Positions 17,256 to 23,160 of a stretch of 26,557 nucleotides of DNA are shown in pieces. The DNA is taken from IMG/VR virus record IMGVR_UViG_3300008262_000671, positions 1 through 26,557 of that record. One strand, given 5' to 3'. A program made the position numbers and the translations under genes. This DNA is from a virus. Within the stretch, counting starts at the first letter, position 1, and the number at the start of each line of letters is the position of its first letter. The notes under the pieces are model-generated. The model ran no database searches. It saw only the letters and a program-made list of their open reading frames with translations, and had not been told where the DNA came from.

Positions 17256-18087
17256 GGAATGTTCTGTTGAGGAGAAGTAGTTCAGCGCAGAGATCTAGCA
17301 AACCACGAAGTGATGAATCTGCTTCGTCAGAAAAACGTGGATGTGAACGCCAGATGCGTCCAACAAATGCATCCTTGCCTAGCTTAGATGCTTGACCGTT
17401 TCCACCTTGTGTAGTGGTTGATTGTTCACGTCTTCCAATAACATTAAAACCGCCACGAGGATCGGTTGTTACTTCATCAACAGAACGAATGTCCCAAGAC
17501 TCAGGCAATCTCTGAGATGGTTTAGCTGGCATCTGAACTAAATAACATTCTCCAGCTACTGCAAGGTTAAGTGCAGCATCTCTGAGAAGTCCAGCTTGTC
17601 CACCGTATGCAGAGTTCAATCGTGCAAGTGCACGCTCTGCTGCTGCACCAAGACGATCATCAATTAACTCTGATTGACGAACAGAAATTGGAGTCTCTGA
17701 TGGATCATCAATTACTGCTGCATAAATTCTGATTCGTGAAACAACTGATGCAACTAAATTAAATGCATATTTGATTTCACCAATTGCATCATAATATTCC
17801 CAAGCTTCTGCTTGCCATGCGCTTGATCCAGCAGAGCGACGAATTCTAAATTGCTCAAATTCACCCTTGTCATTAACTTTAATTTGAGCCGCTGCAGCTG
17901 TAAGAGTTCTAGGAGTTGAGTAGCTTGCAGATTGTGCTGTGTTAGTAAACACGGAAGAAATTGTTGAAGGCTTTGGAGCCTGAATTACTTGTGTGGAACG
18001 AGAAAATGTTGACTTAGTTCTCTTACGCTTTGGCTTAGATGGTGGAGGAGTTGGTTGATTAGGTGTGTCGTTAGTGAATAGACCCAC
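17146..18087 (-). CDS. Portal protein, N-terminal part (frame lost near 17,235)
   Basis: The GTG start at 18087 is set by a strong AAGGAG ribosome site. Residues 1-75 are basic, Pro/Ser/Thr-rich and end in LTAAAAQIKV. From about 80 the protein is portal-like: AWEYYDAIGEIKYAFNLVAS, then LLRDAALNLAVAGECYLVQM, then VGRIWRSHPRFSDEADSSLR and AELLLLNRTFRATARS. After that the frame turns into Arg/Leu/Cys-rich nonsense (LLARRTFCCF). The sensible continuation (LYLPDGLSVA) lies in the +1 frame. Family members usually carry SRL-x-GAG or similar between these segments. A deletion of about 20 bases between two GCTCT copies would explain both the missing residues and the shift. Either a true deletion or an assembly collapse. 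Confidence 0.75.
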   Translation of the reverse strand: MGLFTNDTPNQPTPPPSKPKRKRTKSTFSRSTQVIQAPKPSTISSVFTNTAQSASYSTPRTLTAAAAQIKVNDKGEFEQFRIRRSAGSSAWQAEAWEYYDAIGEIKYAFNLVASVVSRIRIYAAVIDDPSETPISVRQSELIDDRLGAAAERALARLNSAYGGQAGLLRDAALNLAVAGECYLVQMPAKPSQRLPESWDIRSVDEVTTDPRGGFNVIGRREQSTTTQGGNGQASKLGKDAFVGRIWRSHPRFSDEADSSLRGLLDLCAELLLLNRTFRATARSLLARRTFCCFTRRWRFPLRLRRWHWSKLYC

Positions 18088-18125
18088 GGTAACTCCTTGT
18101 CATCCTAGTTGCGGAATATGAAGTC

Positions 18126-18422
18126 TTACTTATCTTCATATGCAGTCAACAGTCCTGCTATAGCAGATACCGCATAAACGGTAGCAACTATGTAGGTTAC
18201 TGATGGAATAATGATAGCCGAAATTACAAACCCTGATCCTATCCAAAAGCTAAAACACCACTCACAAGTGGATAAATAGCCAATGTAGGAAGACTCTGGT
18301 GGAAACTTTTTCCAAAAGGCGTTACGCAAAGGGGCTGTAACCATGTCACGAGTTACTAGGCGAGTTACACGGTATGTAGCTAGCCCTAGAAGAACAAACT
18401 GCAGAAGAGTTATATCTTTCAT
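18126..18422 (-). CDS. DUF1360 membrane protein, 98 aa
   Basis: I place the start at the ATG at 18422 (MKDITLLQFVLLG), which overlaps the upstream stop as ATGA. A longer frame back to 18476 is open but lies inside the upstream gene. The motif YRVTRLVTRDMVTAPLR followed by CEWCFSFWIG is the DUF1360 signature, with two conserved cysteines. There are two or three hydrophobic segments: residues about 4-18, 55-70 and 72-90. Function of the family is unknown. It is often found beside phage head genes and in Firmicutes and Actinobacteria. Membrane location is inferred from hydrophobicity. Confidence 0.7.
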   Translation of the reverse strand: MKDITLLQFVLLGLATYRVTRLVTRDMVTAPLRNAFWKKFPPESSYIGYLSTCEWCFSFWIGSGFVISAIIIPSVTYIVATVYAVSAIAGLLTAYEDK

Positions 18423-18787
18423 TCTGTTGGGTCCTGATTCGAGTAGACGGAATTGTTCTGTCCATATGGATTCCAACCTCTAAGACGCGACCCACAACCG
18501 CAAGAAGCGTCCTTAATAAAAGCCACAACCTTTTCGGACTCTGTTAAAACTGCTTGAAGCTTCCCATCGACGTGTCTATGGGTGTACTTCTCTCTGAAGA
18601 CAAGTGTAGGCCCTTGTGGAGAGTCCTGCGCTATCAGAATACTGTCACCAAGAAGTACAACTCTGACTCTATCTACCTTGCGAGTGCCTTGAGGCGATGG
18701 TCCAGGTATAGAAAGCTCATCAAGACCAACGGAACCGGGTGGGGCAATCCAAACTAACGCTGGGAAGACATCAGATACTGCTCTCAA
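18419..18787 (-). CDS. Conserved phage protein with CGCGSRLRGWNPYG motif, 122 aa
   Basis: The C-terminal third contains KVVAFIKDASCGCGSRLRGW, a motif I associate with small conserved phage proteins next to portal or terminase genes. The closely spaced CxC pair plus Arg residues could bind metal or nucleic acid. The N-terminal half (VRVVLLGDSILIAQDSPQGP) is beta-rich. It starts a few bases after the upstream gene and its stop overlaps the DUF1360 start, so it belongs to the late operon. Function unknown. Confidence 0.6.
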   Translation of the reverse strand: MRAVSDVFPALVWIAPPGSVGLDELSIPGPSPQGTRKVDRVRVVLLGDSILIAQDSPQGPTLVFREKYTHRHVDGKLQAVLTESEKVVAFIKDASCGCGSRLRGWNPYGQNNSVYSNQDPTE

Positions 18788-18792
18788 AAGGC

Positions 18793-19131
18793 TTATCCAA
18801 ACTCTGTGTATTCTTCAGGAACATAAAAGTCGTTCCAGCCTAGCGTGTAACCTGCTAAATGTAAATCAAGTATCACTGGAGCTTCTCTAGAGCTAGTCTC
18901 GATGCTCGTATCAAAGTCTTCAGAGCTTTTTACATGCTTTGCCTCTTTCCACGCATAGTGACTCTTAAGAGCGGCTAACGGGAAAGCCATCGGATAACTC
19001 GAGTTAGGTGCAGACATAGTCTCAAGGGATCGTGATTGAGGTCTTTTAGATTTTTTAGGGTTCTTCCAAACAACCACAACCAGTTCGGTGTCCTTGTATG
19101 TGCCGCTTTTTGTTTTATAGAGGCGGCTCAT
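18793..19131 (-). CDS. Unrecognised conserved-looking protein, 112 aa
   Basis: The start ATG at 19131 overlaps the upstream HTH gene stop (ATGA-type coupling), and the next gene begins 6 bases after its stop. Residues 1-40 are basic (KNPKKSKRPQSRS). The C-terminal half (VILDLHLAGYTLGWNDFYVP) is aromatic-rich. No motif allows a functional call. Genome position ahead of portal is where terminase subunits often lie, but its size and sequence do not support a terminase. Confidence 0.55.
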   Translation of the reverse strand: MSRLYKTKSGTYKDTELVVVVWKNPKKSKRPQSRSLETMSAPNSSYPMAFPLAALKSHYAWKEAKHVKSSEDFDTSIETSSREAPVILDLHLAGYTLGWNDFYVPEEYTEFG

Positions 19132-19625
19132 TGACTAAGACGCCTTGCCATAGCACGGTATGTGACCCCAGCGGCCTCAGCTATGGCTGCTGTAGGCACT
19201 CCACGGCTTCTGAGCTGCCTTGCAATCTGAGTGAGCTCGTTGTTTGCCTGAGCTAGAGGGCTAGTTGGAGGTGTCTTAGCTCTATAGCGTTTTGAGAGGA
19301 CCGAAAGCTCACGAAGTCTGGTTCTGATCTCTGGAGGTACGCCCGGAGATATGGACTTGAGACGAGGAGCATGCTTGGTGGGTACGGAGGTGGTTAAAGA
19401 TTTTGGAGGTGGCAGTGGAACTGCTTTTAACTGCTTAGCATCTTCTGCTCTACGGACCCAGAAGTGGATCGTAGTCTTAGGGACAACTGGGTTGAGGGAA
19501 TTGCCAATAACCCCCAGTGACCAACCTGCCTTCCACAGTGAGCGTAGGCGTGACTCCATCTCTGAGCGTGTAAGCGTCGAGATGTAGATGACCTCCTCTA
19601 TCGGAAGTTTAGGCGGGTTCAGCAT
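19128..19625 (-). CDS. Double helix-turn-helix DNA-binding protein, 165 aa
   Basis: I choose the ATG at 19625 (MLNPPKLPIEEVIYIS). The frame is open further upstream, but that part is hydrophobic, AT-rich and lacks a ribosome site, whereas a TACAAT box sits 6 bases before 19625. Residues about 20-70 (RSEMESRLRSLWKAGWSLGV) form one likely HTH. The C-terminal 35 residues (SRGVPTAAIAEAAGVTYRAM) form a second, typical HTH. The middle is Pro-rich. It is the first gene of the late operon and lies beside the repeat array at 19,994. It could be a small terminase subunit or the regulator binding that array. Neither can be decided from sequence. Confidence 0.65.
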   Translation of the reverse strand: MLNPPKLPIEEVIYISTLTRSEMESRLRSLWKAGWSLGVIGNSLNPVVPKTTIHFWVRRAEDAKQLKAVPLPPPKSLTTSVPTKHAPRLKSISPGVPPEIRTRLRELSVLSKRYRAKTPPTSPLAQANNELTQIARQLRSRGVPTAAIAEAAGVTYRAMARRLSQ

Positions 19626-19631
19626 GATCTT

Positions 19632-19637
19632 ATTGTA
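19632..19637 (-). promoter_or_regulatory. Putative -10 box of the leftward late operon (leaderless)
   Basis: TACAAT reads on the minus strand 6 bases before the ATG at 19625, so transcription would begin at or next to the start codon. No Shine-Dalgarno sequence is visible before that ATG. Leaderless messages of this type are common in actinobacteria. The -35 region is poor (CGTACA at 17 bases), so an activator may be needed. Confidence 0.4.
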
Positions 19638-19639
19638 CA

Positions 19640-19993
19640 GAGTTTTTAGAAGGGTGTACGAGAAGAAAGGGGATCCAATCTTGTACGACAGCTTAAAATA
19701 TATGAACCTTTCCATATTTTGCTTTTGGCCCCGGAGAAGGCAGAAGTATATTTCCGGGTTTTTCAAAATCGTTCCGGGCTTTTTTTCTAAAAAAATCTTT
19801 TATTTTTTCCCCCTTTTTGAAAGACACTTTTTTAACTTTTAAAAATAAATTTTGTAGCAAGCATGCCCCTCTATTTTTATTTTTTATTTTTTGTGGAGAT
19901 TTATGGGCTATTTATTGTTATTTTTATTCTAGTTTTTCTTTTAATATATATGTGCTTTTTATTATTCATAGGTCTTACTACTAACTACTACTC
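19640..19993. other. AT-rich intergenic region between divergent modules
   Basis: About 350 bases without a convincing gene. Roughly 19,760-19,975 is dominated by runs of T and A on the plus strand (for example TTTTATTTTTTCC, TTTAATATATATG), far richer in AT than either flank. Open frames crossing it have no ribosome site and no coding character. Together with the adjacent iteron-like array, it has the look of a DNA-unwinding element or a strongly bent regulatory region. Confidence 0.55.
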
Positions 19994-20097
19994 ACTAGTA
20001 ACTTACTGACTAGTAACTTACTGACTAGTAACTACTACCCTCTAACCTACTGACTAGTAACCTACTGACTAGTAACCTACTGACTATTAGCCTAAAA
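19994..20097. repeat. Tandem array of 15-bp iteron-like units
   Basis: Units at 19994, 20009, 20024, 20038 (degenerate), 20053, 20068 and 20083 (degenerate). Two read ACTAGTAACTTACTG exactly and two ACTAGTAACCTACTG exactly; the third copy breaks off after ACTAGTAACT. Each complete copy contains the palindromic hexamer ACTAGT. The array lies beside the AT-rich stretch and between the leftward late operon and the rightward genes. This is typical of phage or plasmid origins (iterons), terminase recognition sites, or multi-copy operators. No spacer structure, so not CRISPR. Confidence 0.85.
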
Positions 20098-20102
20098 AAG
20101 TA

Positions 20103-20112
20103 TGACTAGTCA
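20103..20112. promoter_or_regulatory. Perfect palindrome TGACTAGTCA
   Basis: This 10-bp inverted repeat shares its TGACTAGT core with the neighbouring 15-bp units and lies 27 bases before the -35 box of the next rightward promoter. It may be the idealised half-site pair recognised by the protein that binds the array. Confidence 0.45.
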
Positions 20113-20138
20113 TGTACACGAAATGACTACTTATAAAC

Positions 20139-20167
20139 TTGTAAAGTGCAGGAAAGTAGAATATCTT
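20139..20167 (+). promoter_or_regulatory. Promoter of the 86-aa gene, with CAGGAAAGT spacer element
   Basis: TTGTAA at 20139-20144, a 17-base spacer, then TATCTT at 20162-20167. GTGCAGGAAAGT at 20146-20157 fills the spacer, in the same position as in the next promoter (20554). An overlapping TAGAAT at 20157-20162 is an alternative -10. Confidence 0.55.
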
Positions 20168-20214
20168 TTACTTATTGAAGCAAGGGGCTTCAATAACAAA
20201 AAGGGAGAAAACAA

Positions 20215-20475
20215 ATGTCATACGGAGTTCAAATTACAGTTAAGTACACAGAAGAAACTTCAAACGGAACAATCACTACAGAAAGAGATTATTCTTTCCA
20301 TGTTGATACCGCAACAAATGCTTGCGATTTAATTACTGAAACCGCAAAGAATGCAAAGGGAATGAATGCAACCGTACTAAAGGTTAAGGTAACTGAAGAG
20401 AATCCAAACTCTTATGAGAACCCTTACCGCAACCTTTCAGATAGCGAAATCTTGGACTTACTCCTAACCAAGTAA
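20215..20475 (+). CDS. Unrecognised small acidic protein, 86 aa
   Basis: The ATG at 20215 follows GGGAGAAAACAA, the same leader as the next gene. The sequence (MSYGVQITVKYTEETSNGTI...) is beta-strand-rich in its first half and ends in a helix with LSDSEILDLLLTK. No cysteine cluster, signal or membrane segment. It is a single-gene unit with its own promoter (20139) and a strong terminator (20487). Independent control and position beside the putative origin suggest an early or accessory protein expressed on its own. Function unknown. Confidence 0.7.
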   Translation: MSYGVQITVKYTEETSNGTITTERDYSFHVDTATNACDLITETAKNAKGMNATVLKVKVTEENPNSYENPYRNLSDSEILDLLLTK

Positions 20476-20486
20476 CCGCAAGAATT

Positions 20487-20515
20487 AGCCCCCCTATCCA
20501 AGGGGGGCTTTTTCT
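20487..20515 (+). terminator. Rho-independent terminator after the 86-aa gene
   Basis: AGCCCCCCT pairs perfectly with AGGGGGGCT around a 5-base loop, followed by TTTTTC. Confidence 0.9.
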
Positions 20516-20553
20516 TTTTCTAAGACACACCGCACAAAAGCTTCCCTTTAATC

Positions 20554-20582
20554 TTGCAAAGTGCAGGAAAGTAATCTATTCT
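20554..20582 (+). promoter_or_regulatory. Promoter of the DUF3846 gene, with CAGGAAAGT spacer element
   Basis: TTGCAA at 20554-20559, a 17-base spacer, then TATTCT at 20577-20582. GTGCAGGAAAGT occupies 20561-20572. The layout is identical to the promoter at 20139, so the 12-mer is probably an operator or activator site read from within the promoter. Confidence 0.6.
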
Positions 20583-20624
20583 TTCGGTAGTGGGAAACCA
20601 AGTACCACACTAGGGAGAAAACAA

Positions 20625-20966
20625 ATGAAACTAGCAATTAAACTAACCGCAGAAGGAAACGCTTCTATCATTGACCTAACGGCAGATAGTAACGAACTAC
20701 TAACACTTCAAATGGCGGTAGGTGGTCTTATTGAGCCAAAGACTCTTGCAAGTGGTTACACACTTATTATGAATGAAGAAGGAAAGTTGCAGGGTCTTCC
20801 AGTAAATTCAAGAGCCACTGAAATTTGGTTGGCTAACTTCCCAAACTTTCCTGATGTAATTCTCGGTGATGTAGTTATTGCAGGGGGTTATGATGATGAA
20901 GGTGAGCAATTAGGTCTTGATAAAGATTATGCAGACCGCTTATTGAAAATCTTTGCACAAGTATAA
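20625..20966 (+). CDS. DUF3846-family protein, 113 aa
   Basis: The start is fixed by GGGAGAAAACAA before the ATG. The central part (ELLTLQMAVGGLIEPKTL, then NEEGKLQGLPVNSRAT, then VILGDVVIAGGYDDEGE) matches the DUF3846 pattern: a VGG-x-IE segment, an NEEG-x-L-x-G-x-P-x-N segment and a GD segment. Members occur in many phages and mobile elements. Their biochemical role is not established, though they are often found near antirestriction or replication genes. The protein is acidic and probably cytoplasmic. It has its own promoter (20554) and terminator (20983). Confidence 0.75.
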   Translation: MKLAIKLTAEGNASIIDLTADSNELLTLQMAVGGLIEPKTLASGYTLIMNEEGKLQGLPVNSRATEIWLANFPNFPDVILGDVVIAGGYDDEGEQLGLDKDYADRLLKIFAQV

Positions 20967-20982
20967 AACCCCTAAAACAAAG

Positions 20983-21012
20983 AACCCCCTACCAAAAGGA
21001 AGGGGGTTTTTT
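20983..21012 (+). terminator. Terminator between convergent genes
   Basis: AACCCCCT and AGGGGGTT form a stem around ACCAAAAGGA, followed on the plus strand by a run of T. It ends the DUF3846 transcript and may also slow leftward transcription arriving from 21024. Confidence 0.8.
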
Positions 21013-21023
21013 GTTGTCTTAAT

Positions 21024-21428
21024 TTATGGAAGAACTCCAACACTTTGACCATCAAAGAGATAAGCCAAAACTTCTTCATCAAAGCAACCGCACTCACTAA
21101 GTCCCTTGGACTTTCTAAATGCGTTGATCGCTTCAACTGCTCCTTCACCAAGACGACCAAACTTGTCATTCATTACTGAACTAAAGCCTAAATCATTCAA
21201 CCGCAGTTGAACTGTCTTGACTGACTCAGAATTACCTTCATAAGCATTTACTTTCAAAGCTGAAAGATAAACATACTTTTCAGGGTTGGCTTGAAAAGTT
21301 GGGGCTTTCTTGTCCTTCTTTGGTTCTTCTTTAATCGCTACTGGCTCTGTCTCAACGGCGAGCGCTTGCTCACTAGTTGAAGGCACTAGAGAACCAAGCA
21401 ACGGCATAAGGTTTTCTTGCTCGCTCAT
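21024..21428 (-). CDS. Peptidoglycan-binding domain protein, 134 aa
   Basis: I choose the ATG at 21428 (MSEQENLMPLLG), five bases after the stop of the transglycosylase frame and preceded by AAAAGAAGTGAG. The longer frame to 21494 lies inside that gene. Residues 1-60 are an acidic and then Lys-rich linker. Residues about 70-134 (SVKTVQLRLNDLGF, then GRLGEGAVEAINAFRKSKGL, then DEEVLAYLFDG) match the PG_binding_1 fold that anchors lytic enzymes to the cell wall. No catalytic domain and no signal peptide are present. It probably partners the adjacent transglycosylase, giving a lysin made of two polypeptides. Domain call good; partnership inferred. Confidence 0.75.
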   Translation of the reverse strand: MSEQENLMPLLGSLVPSTSEQALAVETEPVAIKEEPKKDKKAPTFQANPEKYVYLSALKVNAYEGNSESVKTVQLRLNDLGFSSVMNDKFGRLGEGAVEAINAFRKSKGLSECGCFDEEVLAYLFDGQSVGVLP

Positions 21429-21432
21429 AGTC

Positions 21433-21657
21433 TCACTTCTTTTCTGTAGGGAACTTGCTAAGCCACTGCTTGAACTTAGCGAAGTGTTTTCCACTGGTAC
21501 TAGTATAAGCGTCTTTACCTATGTGCCATGAAGTCCAGTCGCTTCCACCATTGCTCATATGCATGGCAATTTGAGCGTTCTTGACTGGGTTGAACAAGTC
21601 CGCATTATGGTCTAAGTCGAACTTCTCTCTACGGTCTTCGCCTAGAGAGTTAATCAT
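21433..21657 (-). CDS. Lytic transglycosylase, C-terminal part (frame broken)
   Basis: The listed ATG at 21657 (MINSLGEDRR) is internal. The same frame is open back to about 21808 without a start and reads SGNRKRLTGDNSYGIFQINM directly upstream, which is the core of the SLT/lysozyme-like fold (the TGDNSYG and FQIN motifs). Downstream come DLFNPVKNAQIAMHMSNGG and a C-terminal W-x-W-type segment, then TEKK. The enzyme would cleave peptidoglycan for lysis. The catalytic Glu is not in this frame; it lies in the N-terminal fragment at 21693-21839. One missing base between the two restores E-x-S-G-N. As sequenced, no functional enzyme is made unless ribosomes shift by -1. Confidence 0.7.
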   Translation of the reverse strand: MINSLGEDRREKFDLDHNADLFNPVKNAQIAMHMSNGGSDWTSWHIGKDAYTSTSGKHFAKFKQWLSKFPTEKK

Positions 21658-21692
21658 GTTGATTTGGAATATGCCGTAAGAGTTGTCGCCAG

Positions 21693-21839
21693 TTAGCCTC
21701 TTTCTGTTGCCACTTGCTCTGTTGCGACAACCTCTTGGACTTTGTTCTCTACTGCTACTGCTACTGCTCCTGATGATAGAACTATAAAGAGCGATACCAG
21801 CGCCAATACCTTTTCAGGGGTCTTTAGAGTTGGGTTCAT
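21693..21839 (-). CDS. Lytic transglycosylase, N-terminal part with signal anchor (frame broken), 48 aa
   Basis: The ATG at 21839 has a good AAGGAA ribosome site. Residues 11-30 (VLALVSLFIVLSSGAVAVAV) form a signal peptide or membrane anchor. It continues ENKVQEVVATE, with E41 as the likely catalytic Glu, before running into QVATERG-stop. The correct continuation is in the -1 frame: with one base inserted after GAG, the protein reads VVATE-x-SGNRKRLTGD, the classical ESSGN-like active-site start of SLT enzymes. A single-base deletion (mutation or sequencing error) is the simplest explanation. No convincing slippery heptamer is present. Confidence 0.65.
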   Translation of the reverse strand: MNPTLKTPEKVLALVSLFIVLSSGAVAVAVENKVQEVVATEQVATERG

Positions 21840-22156
21840 TTGGTTTTTCCTTTGTTAGGTTACGGGGACAGGGTTGCTCTCTGAGCCAACCCGACCATCG
21901 CCTCTTAGGGGATAGCCTTACTTCAAGTGTCTAATTCGTAGATCTCCTTGTGTCGTTCTTTGGTACTGCATAAACTCTAGCATAAGTGCAGGGAAGTCCC
22001 CTAGTCAAATCCGCAGTATGCGTGTCTCAAAAATACTTTTTACGCTTAAAAGCCCTGCTGAGCGTGCTAAATCCATAAAAATCCTTAAATGCCCCAAAAA
22101 AAGTGCAGGAAGGACTGTTTTCAGCCCTTCCCCACACTTTAGAGACTTGCGAGCGC
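21840..22156. other. Gene-free region of about 300 bases
   Basis: No frame here has a credible start and ribosome site. It contains a copy of the 12-mer element (GTGCAGGGAAGT at 21986), a stem-loop terminator (22096-22131) and one GCGAGCGC octamer (22149). On the minus strand, TATGCT and TAGAGT hexamers near 21,975 could serve as -10 boxes for the transglycosylase unit, but no good -35 accompanies them. Confidence 0.45.
22096..22131 (-). terminator. Leftward terminator after the small membrane-protein genes
   Basis: On the minus strand, GGAAGG-g-CTG and CAG-t-CCTTCC form an interrupted 9-bp stem around AAAA, followed after five bases by seven T. The descending arm contains the CAGGAAGG variant of the recurrent promoter element. 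Confidence 0.65.
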
Positions 22157-22321
22157 CTAGCGTCTTTCCCTTGCTGAAAGGGTTGCAAGAGCGATAGAAC
22201 TCAGTCCGAGAGACAAGGCAAGACTGTCTCCCCCTGAACTGTTCTGTAGTCCAGCAATAATTGAACCTACTGCGAGCGCCATAGAAAGAACGGCAGTCCA
22301 AACAATTCGGTTAAAGTCCAT
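22157..22321 (-). CDS. Small two-helix membrane protein, 54 aa (holin-like candidate)
   Basis: The ATG at 22321 directly follows the stop of the HTH gene. The protein reads MDFNRIVWTAVLSMALAVGS..., with hydrophobic segments at about residues 5-25 and 33-48, a short Gly/Ser loop and a basic tail (SARERR). Size, two-segment layout, positively charged end and position upstream of the lytic enzyme suggest a class II holin. Holins have no reliable sequence signature, so this is inference. A frame on the same strand at 22005-22301 overlaps it but lacks these features. Confidence 0.55.
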   Translation of the reverse strand: MDFNRIVWTAVLSMALAVGSIIAGLQNSSGGDSLALSLGLSSIALATLSARERR

Positions 22322-22552
22322 TTACTTTTTTCCCCTCTTCTTAGTAGTTGTTGTCTTTGCCTGTGCCTTCTTTCCAGTAGGACTTGTTCTACCTAGTAGC
22401 CTTGCAGAAGGGTCTCTAGCCACTACCCCTTTAGAGTAGATAGCCTTTCTTGCAGTTCGGTAGGCAACCCCCAACTCCTTAGCGACTGCTTCAATAGCCA
22501 GCCCACCTTCATAAAGCTTTACTGCTTCTTCTTGAATACTAGCGACTTTCAT
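22322..22552 (-). CDS. Small helix-turn-helix protein with basic tail, 76 aa
   Basis: Residues about 5-40 (EEAVKLYEGGLAIEAVAKEL, then GVAYRTARKAIYSKG) form a classic HTH similar to resolvase/Trp-repressor-like folds. The last 25 residues are Lys/Thr-rich (KAQAKTTTTKKRGKK) and would bind DNA non-specifically. The start lies 14 bases inside the end of the upstream gene, so translation is coupled. The C-terminal HTH of the late-operon protein at 19128-19625 has a similar GVxYRxA core, so the two may bind related sites. A regulator of this module is likely; the target is unknown. Confidence 0.65.
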   Translation of the reverse strand: MKVASIQEEAVKLYEGGLAIEAVAKELGVAYRTARKAIYSKGVVARDPSARLLGRTSPTGKKAQAKTTTTKKRGKK

Positions 22553-22730
22553 TTGTTAGTTCTTTCCTTTTCTGTCTAGAGATTTCCGCTTCAAGAAATC
22601 TGATTTTTTCATTCTTTTGGTTGATGACTCGGTGCAACTGTCCCTGCGCTCTGATACCAACAACCATAACAAAACACGAACCTGCGAGCGCAATAATTAT
22701 TGCAAGCATTGTTCCATTATCTAAAACCAT
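22539..22730 (-). CDS. Small single-pass membrane protein with charged tail, 63 aa
   Basis: The start at 22730 (MVLDNGTMLAII) is decided by the very strong AAGGAGGGG ribosome site; a longer frame to 22796 has none. Residues 8-26 (MLAIIIALAGSCFVMVVGI) form one membrane segment. The rest is a highly charged helix (INQKNEKIRFLEAEISRQKR), probably a coiled coil. This layout fits a holin, antiholin or spanin-type lysis accessory near the lytic enzyme, but is not specific. Confidence 0.6.
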   Translation of the reverse strand: MVLDNGTMLAIIIALAGSCFVMVVGIRAQGQLHRVINQKNEKIRFLEAEISRQKRKELTNESR

Positions 22731-22732
22731 AT

Positions 22733-22921
22733 CTACCCCTCCTTCCTTGTATAGGCAAAAGTAAAGACGGAGAAACAACCAACCCAGTCGCCCCACCTTT
22801 TTCCAAAATGAATTGTTTTCCAGTTAGTAGCCACAATGTTTAGCCAAAGGGTGTAGCGACCAACTCCAATAGTTATATGAGCCAAGTAAGTCGGTAGCCC
22901 AAAGCCAATATCAAACATCAT
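22733..22921 (-). CDS. Unrecognised Trp-rich small protein, 62 aa
   Basis: The protein MMFDIGFGLPTYLAHITIGV... starts three bases after the upstream stop with AGGGATAAAAG as ribosome site. A second ATG at 22918 is possible. It is rich in Trp, Gly and aromatic residues (WKTIHFGKRWGDWVG) and looks like a compact beta structure. No membrane segment, no known motif. It sits in the small-gene operon between the 77-aa and 63-aa proteins. Confidence 0.6.
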   Translation of the reverse strand: MMFDIGFGLPTYLAHITIGVGRYTLWLNIVATNWKTIHFGKRWGDWVGCFSVFTFAYTRKEG

Positions 22922-22924
22922 CTT

Positions 22925-23158
22925 TTATCCCTCGTATTCGGCTCTTATTAGTTGTAGTTCATTGTCAATGCGCTGCTCTTCTTCTGCACGAGCGTAATAC
23001 TCTGTAGCGATTTTTTCGTAAGCGTCTTTTAATAACTCTAGTTCATAACCTGTCGGCTTCCATTTACGAACTTTAGGGTGTTGAAATGTGGCTCGCATAA
23101 CCGCATAGAGTTCATCATCATTTAACATAATTGGTTCTGGTTTTCTAAGTCTAGGCAT
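22925..23158 (-). CDS. Unrecognised helical protein, 77 aa
   Basis: The ATG at 23158 is preceded by GGGGGAAAA, part of the recurrent CTATATA/GGGGAAAA element, which here seems to supply both a -10-like box and the ribosome site. The sequence is charged and helical (LELLKDAYEKIATEYYARAE, then EEEQRIDNELQLIRAEYEG), with a basic N-terminus (MPRLRKPEP). Cytoplasmic; function unknown. Confidence 0.6.
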   Translation of the reverse strand: MPRLRKPEPIMLNDDELYAVMRATFQHPKVRKWKPTGYELELLKDAYEKIATEYYARAEEEQRIDNELQLIRAEYEG

Positions 23159-23160
23159 TT

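Noticed and set aside
19994-20097. CRISPR array
   Set aside because: Units of 15 bp abut directly with no unique spacers, and no cas gene is present.
20102-20332. 76-aa rightward frame
   Set aside because: It covers the promoter and the start of the 86-aa gene in another frame and has no ribosome site.
21850-22150. tRNA or tmRNA gene in the gene-free region
   Set aside because: No cloverleaf, T-loop (GTTCRANNC) or CCA end could be found.
22005-22301. 98-aa leftward frame
   Set aside because: It overlaps the well-supported 54-aa membrane protein in another frame, spans a terminator and has no protein-like pattern.
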